A stretch of 6,392 nt of DNA from Candidatus Peregrinibacteria bacterium RIFOXYB2_FULL_32_7. GTDB taxonomy: Bacteria; Patescibacteriota; Gracilibacteria; UBA1369; GWF2-33-10. Below the pieces are notes generated by a model. The model made no database searches. It worked only from the letters and a program-made list of their open reading frames with translations, and was not told the origin of the DNA. Location of the stretch: contig MFXJ01000075.1 of assembly GCA_001787465.1 (NCBI GenBank), positions 482 to 6,873 of the forward strand, read 5' to 3'. Numbering within the stretch: the stretch's first letter is position 1; each line of letters starts with the position of its first letter. This document shows, piece after piece, positions 4,547 through 6,392 of this stretch. The translations under genes and the position numbers were made by a program.

Positions 4547-6392
4547 CTACTTCACCTTATACGTCCACACCCCATCCCAATTTTCTAAAGGCGGAGTTTG
4601 CGAAAATGCCTGGCAACGAGCTAAGAAAACTTTGCTGGGATCATCATTCGGACGAGCTGTTAGAACTTGATTGAAATAATTCTGCGCTTCGATGAAGTTT
4701 TTTTGCTGATAATATTCAAATCCTTTTTCAAAATTTTGAATTGCTAGAATAGCAGGTTCAGGTAAACCTCCTTTTTCGCTTAAAAGTTCGTAAATGGTAA
4801 TAGGAATATCTTTTCCTTTAACTCGAATTTTATCAAGTTTCCTAACTTCAAACTGATCTTTAATTTTTTCATAAGTATTTTCGCTTAAACAAATATGCGT
4901 TTTGTATTGTTTATTAATTCCTTCGAGTCGTGAAGCCAAATTAACGCTATCGCCCATGGCTGTATAATCAATCCGGTCTTTTGATCCGACATTGCCAATC
5001 ACGGCTATTCCAGTATTTAAACCGATTCGATATTCAAGACTATTTATATCAATTCCTTTTTCCGCAAAAATATCTCCATAATTCTGGCTCCATTTATCTT
5101 TTAGATATTGAAGTTTTTCTCTTTGAGCTAGAGCACTTTTGCAGGCAAAATAAGCATGATCCGCAACGTCAAGTGGTGCATTCCAAAATGCCATGATAGC
5201 ATCGCCTTCATACTTATCCAAAGTCCCATGATTTTCCAAAATAATTTTTCCCATAACTTCAAAATATTCATTCAATAATTTAACTAAAACCTGCGCATCA
5301 AGTTTTTCTGAAAAATTTGTGAAATTCTGAATATCTGAAAAAAAGATAGTGATTTCTTTTGATTGTCCGCCAAGATTAATTTGTTCAGGATTATCACTGA
5401 TTTTCTTTACTATCGTTGGATTAACATATCTTGAAAAAGCAGTTTCAATTTGTTTTTTTTGTTTAATTTCAGTGAAATAGCGATAAAGATAAATTGAGAT
5501 AAAGCTCAAAATAATTGCTAAATAAGGATAAACCATATTTAAAATTATTCCATGATCGAAGCTGAATTTAGCTATGAATGTATAAGCGCCTCCTGCGATT
5601 AAAAAGAAAAGCACTGATGGCAAAATGCCAAAATACATAAAAGCCAAGCAACAAATTAAAGCAACTCCAAAAATCGTAGCTATTTGCCCAATTCGGCTTT
5701 GATCTTGTAAAAAATCTTGGTCAAGGATAGTTTGGATGGCATTAGCATGAATTTCAACACCGGGCATTTTTGAGGTATCTGAAGTCGGCACTAATTGTCT
5801 ATCTTGAAATAAAGCAGAGGTAACACCAATTAAAGCAATTTTATCTTTTACAAGATTCTTATCAAAGTTATTATTATAAACATCAATAAAAGATAGATAT
5901 GGAAATGATTTATATGGTTCTCCATGAAAATTAATATACATTTGAAGATAATCTGTAGTCGGAATGTCGATTTTAGGATTTTTTGTAAAATTAAAAATAT
6001 TATCATGATAATTTAAAGAAATATCAGGATTATCTGTTAAATATTGATGGGCTATAGAAGCAGAAAAACTTTCGTGTATTTTAGCATTATAAGTATAAAC
6101 AAGCGGAATTTTTCTAATAATATCGTCATTATCAAGCATCGTATCTCCAAATCCGCTCCATTTGATTTTACTTTGAAAAATTTGATCTGATTCTTGTAAT
6201 GCTATTTGCTGAATAGGCGTATTTTTATTTGCAGGATATTCAAAACTGCTATGTCTCAATAAATTTATTTTATCAGAATATTTTTCAAAAGTTTTTACAA
6301 GTTTTAAATCATTAGGATTAGCATTCTCAAAATATTCAATTATATTTTTTAGAACTTCACTATCTTTTTTTGATTCTTTAGCGAAAGAAATT
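4547..6392 (-). CDS. CHASE2-domain transmembrane class III adenylate cyclase (N-terminus beyond right edge)
   Basis: The frame is open from the right edge (first full codon 6391) to TAG at 4547-4549: 614 residues, numbered here from the edge. Residues 1 to about 229 are the latter part of an extracytoplasmic CHASE2 sensor, with DNDDIIRKIPLV, KDKIALIGVTSALFQD and MPGVEIHANAIQTIL. Three membrane segments follow (about 235-255, 256-275, 285-305), then the cyclase domain (about 344-537). Catalytic residues are present: metal-binding Asp353 (FFSDIQNF) and Asp397 (KYEGDAIMAFW), adenine-selecting Lys393 and Thr477 (DYTAMGD), and transition-state Asn484 and Arg488 (VNLASRLE). Lys with Thr marks a class IIIb adenylate cyclase making cAMP. 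Residues 544-614 hold a TPR-like helical pair and the WDGVW ending frequent in CHASE2 cyclases. A TTG at 6259 is in frame but would cut the CHASE2 domain, so it is not the start. About 100 residues including the first membrane segment are probably missing. The gene is convergent with the protease gene. Confidence 0.92.
   Translation of the reverse strand, partial: ISFAKESKKDSEVLKNIIEYFENANPNDLKLVKTFEKYSDKINLLRHSSFEYPANKNTPIQQIALQESDQIFQSKIKWSGFGDTMLDNDDIIRKIPLVYTYNAKIHESFSASIAHQYLTDNPDISLNYHDNIFNFTKNPKIDIPTTDYLQMYINFHGEPYKSFPYLSFIDVYNNNFDKNLVKDKIALIGVTSALFQDRQLVPTSDTSKMPGVEIHANAIQTILDQDFLQDQSRIGQIATIFGVALICCLAFMYFGILPSVLFFLIAGGAYTFIAKFSFDHGIILNMVYPYLAIILSFISIYLYRYFTEIKQKKQIETAFSRYVNPTIVKKISDNPEQINLGGQSKEITIFFSDIQNFTNFSEKLDAQVLVKLLNEYFEVMGKIILENHGTLDKYEGDAIMAFWNAPLDVADHAYFACKSALAQREKLQYLKDKWSQNYGDIFAEKGIDINSLEYRIGLNTGIAVIGNVGSKDRIDYTAMGDSVNLASRLEGINKQYKTHICLSENTYEKIKDQFEVRKLDKIRVKGKDIPITIYELLSEKGGLPEPAILAIQNFEKGFEYYQQKNFIEAQNYFNQVLTARPNDDPSKVFLARCQAFSQTPPLENWDGVWTYKVK

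Noticed and set aside
4981..5196. Plus-strand open frame of 71 codons
   Set aside because: It is antisense to conserved catalytic motifs of the adenylate cyclase domain.
1..6392. CRISPR array, tRNA, rRNA, insertion sequence or phage genes
   Set aside because: No spaced direct repeats, cloverleaf, rRNA-like segment, transposase motif or phage gene was found; there is no sign of a defence island.

Overview
The window is AT-rich bacterial DNA, most likely from a Candidate Phyla Radiation (Patescibacteria) genome or a similarly reduced lineage. That placement is an inference from gene content and style: a small winged-helix regulator fused to a degenerate nucleotidyltransferase-like domain, an S-layer-type (SLH) trypsin-like protease, starts without Shine-Dalgarno sequences, and very AT-rich coding. 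The standard bacterial code fits: the recognisable genes run at family-typical length, end in TAA or TAG, and are not interrupted by TGA.

Layout. From 1 to 1855 three genes lie on the minus strand, in transcription order: a winged-helix regulator (1855 to 1274), ribosomal protein L19 (1190 to 687, GTG start) and a polysaccharide pyruvyl transferase of the CsaB type (680 to beyond the left edge). Nucleotides 1856-2138 separate this leftward cluster from a divergent plus-strand gene (2139-4502) for a secreted HtrA-like serine protease with two PsbP-like repeats and a C-terminal SLH region. After a 44-nt convergent gap made of a heptamer repeat that folds into a hairpin, a minus-strand gene (4547 to beyond the right edge) encodes a CHASE2-type membrane adenylate cyclase.

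Regulation. Two good sigma70-like promoters are visible, both on the minus strand with TTGATT and a 17-bp spacer: one for the regulator and one for L19. The regulator promoter and leader carry three TTGTATA half-sites, including a perfect 11-bp inverted repeat whose arms are 21 bp apart centre to centre. A fourth half-site lies 27 bp before the protease start. This suggests an autoregulated winged-helix protein that may also control the protease.

How the genes may work together. CsaB-type enzymes pyruvylate cell-wall polysaccharides to which SLH domains bind in Gram-positive bacteria, and an SLH-bearing protease lies about 1.5 kb away. The regulator, the pyruvyl transferase and the protease could therefore form a cell-surface module. 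This is a hypothesis from proximity and shared putative operator sites. L19 looks like a housekeeping gene inserted in the cluster with its own promoter. The cyclase is a separate signalling gene whose effector is not in the window.
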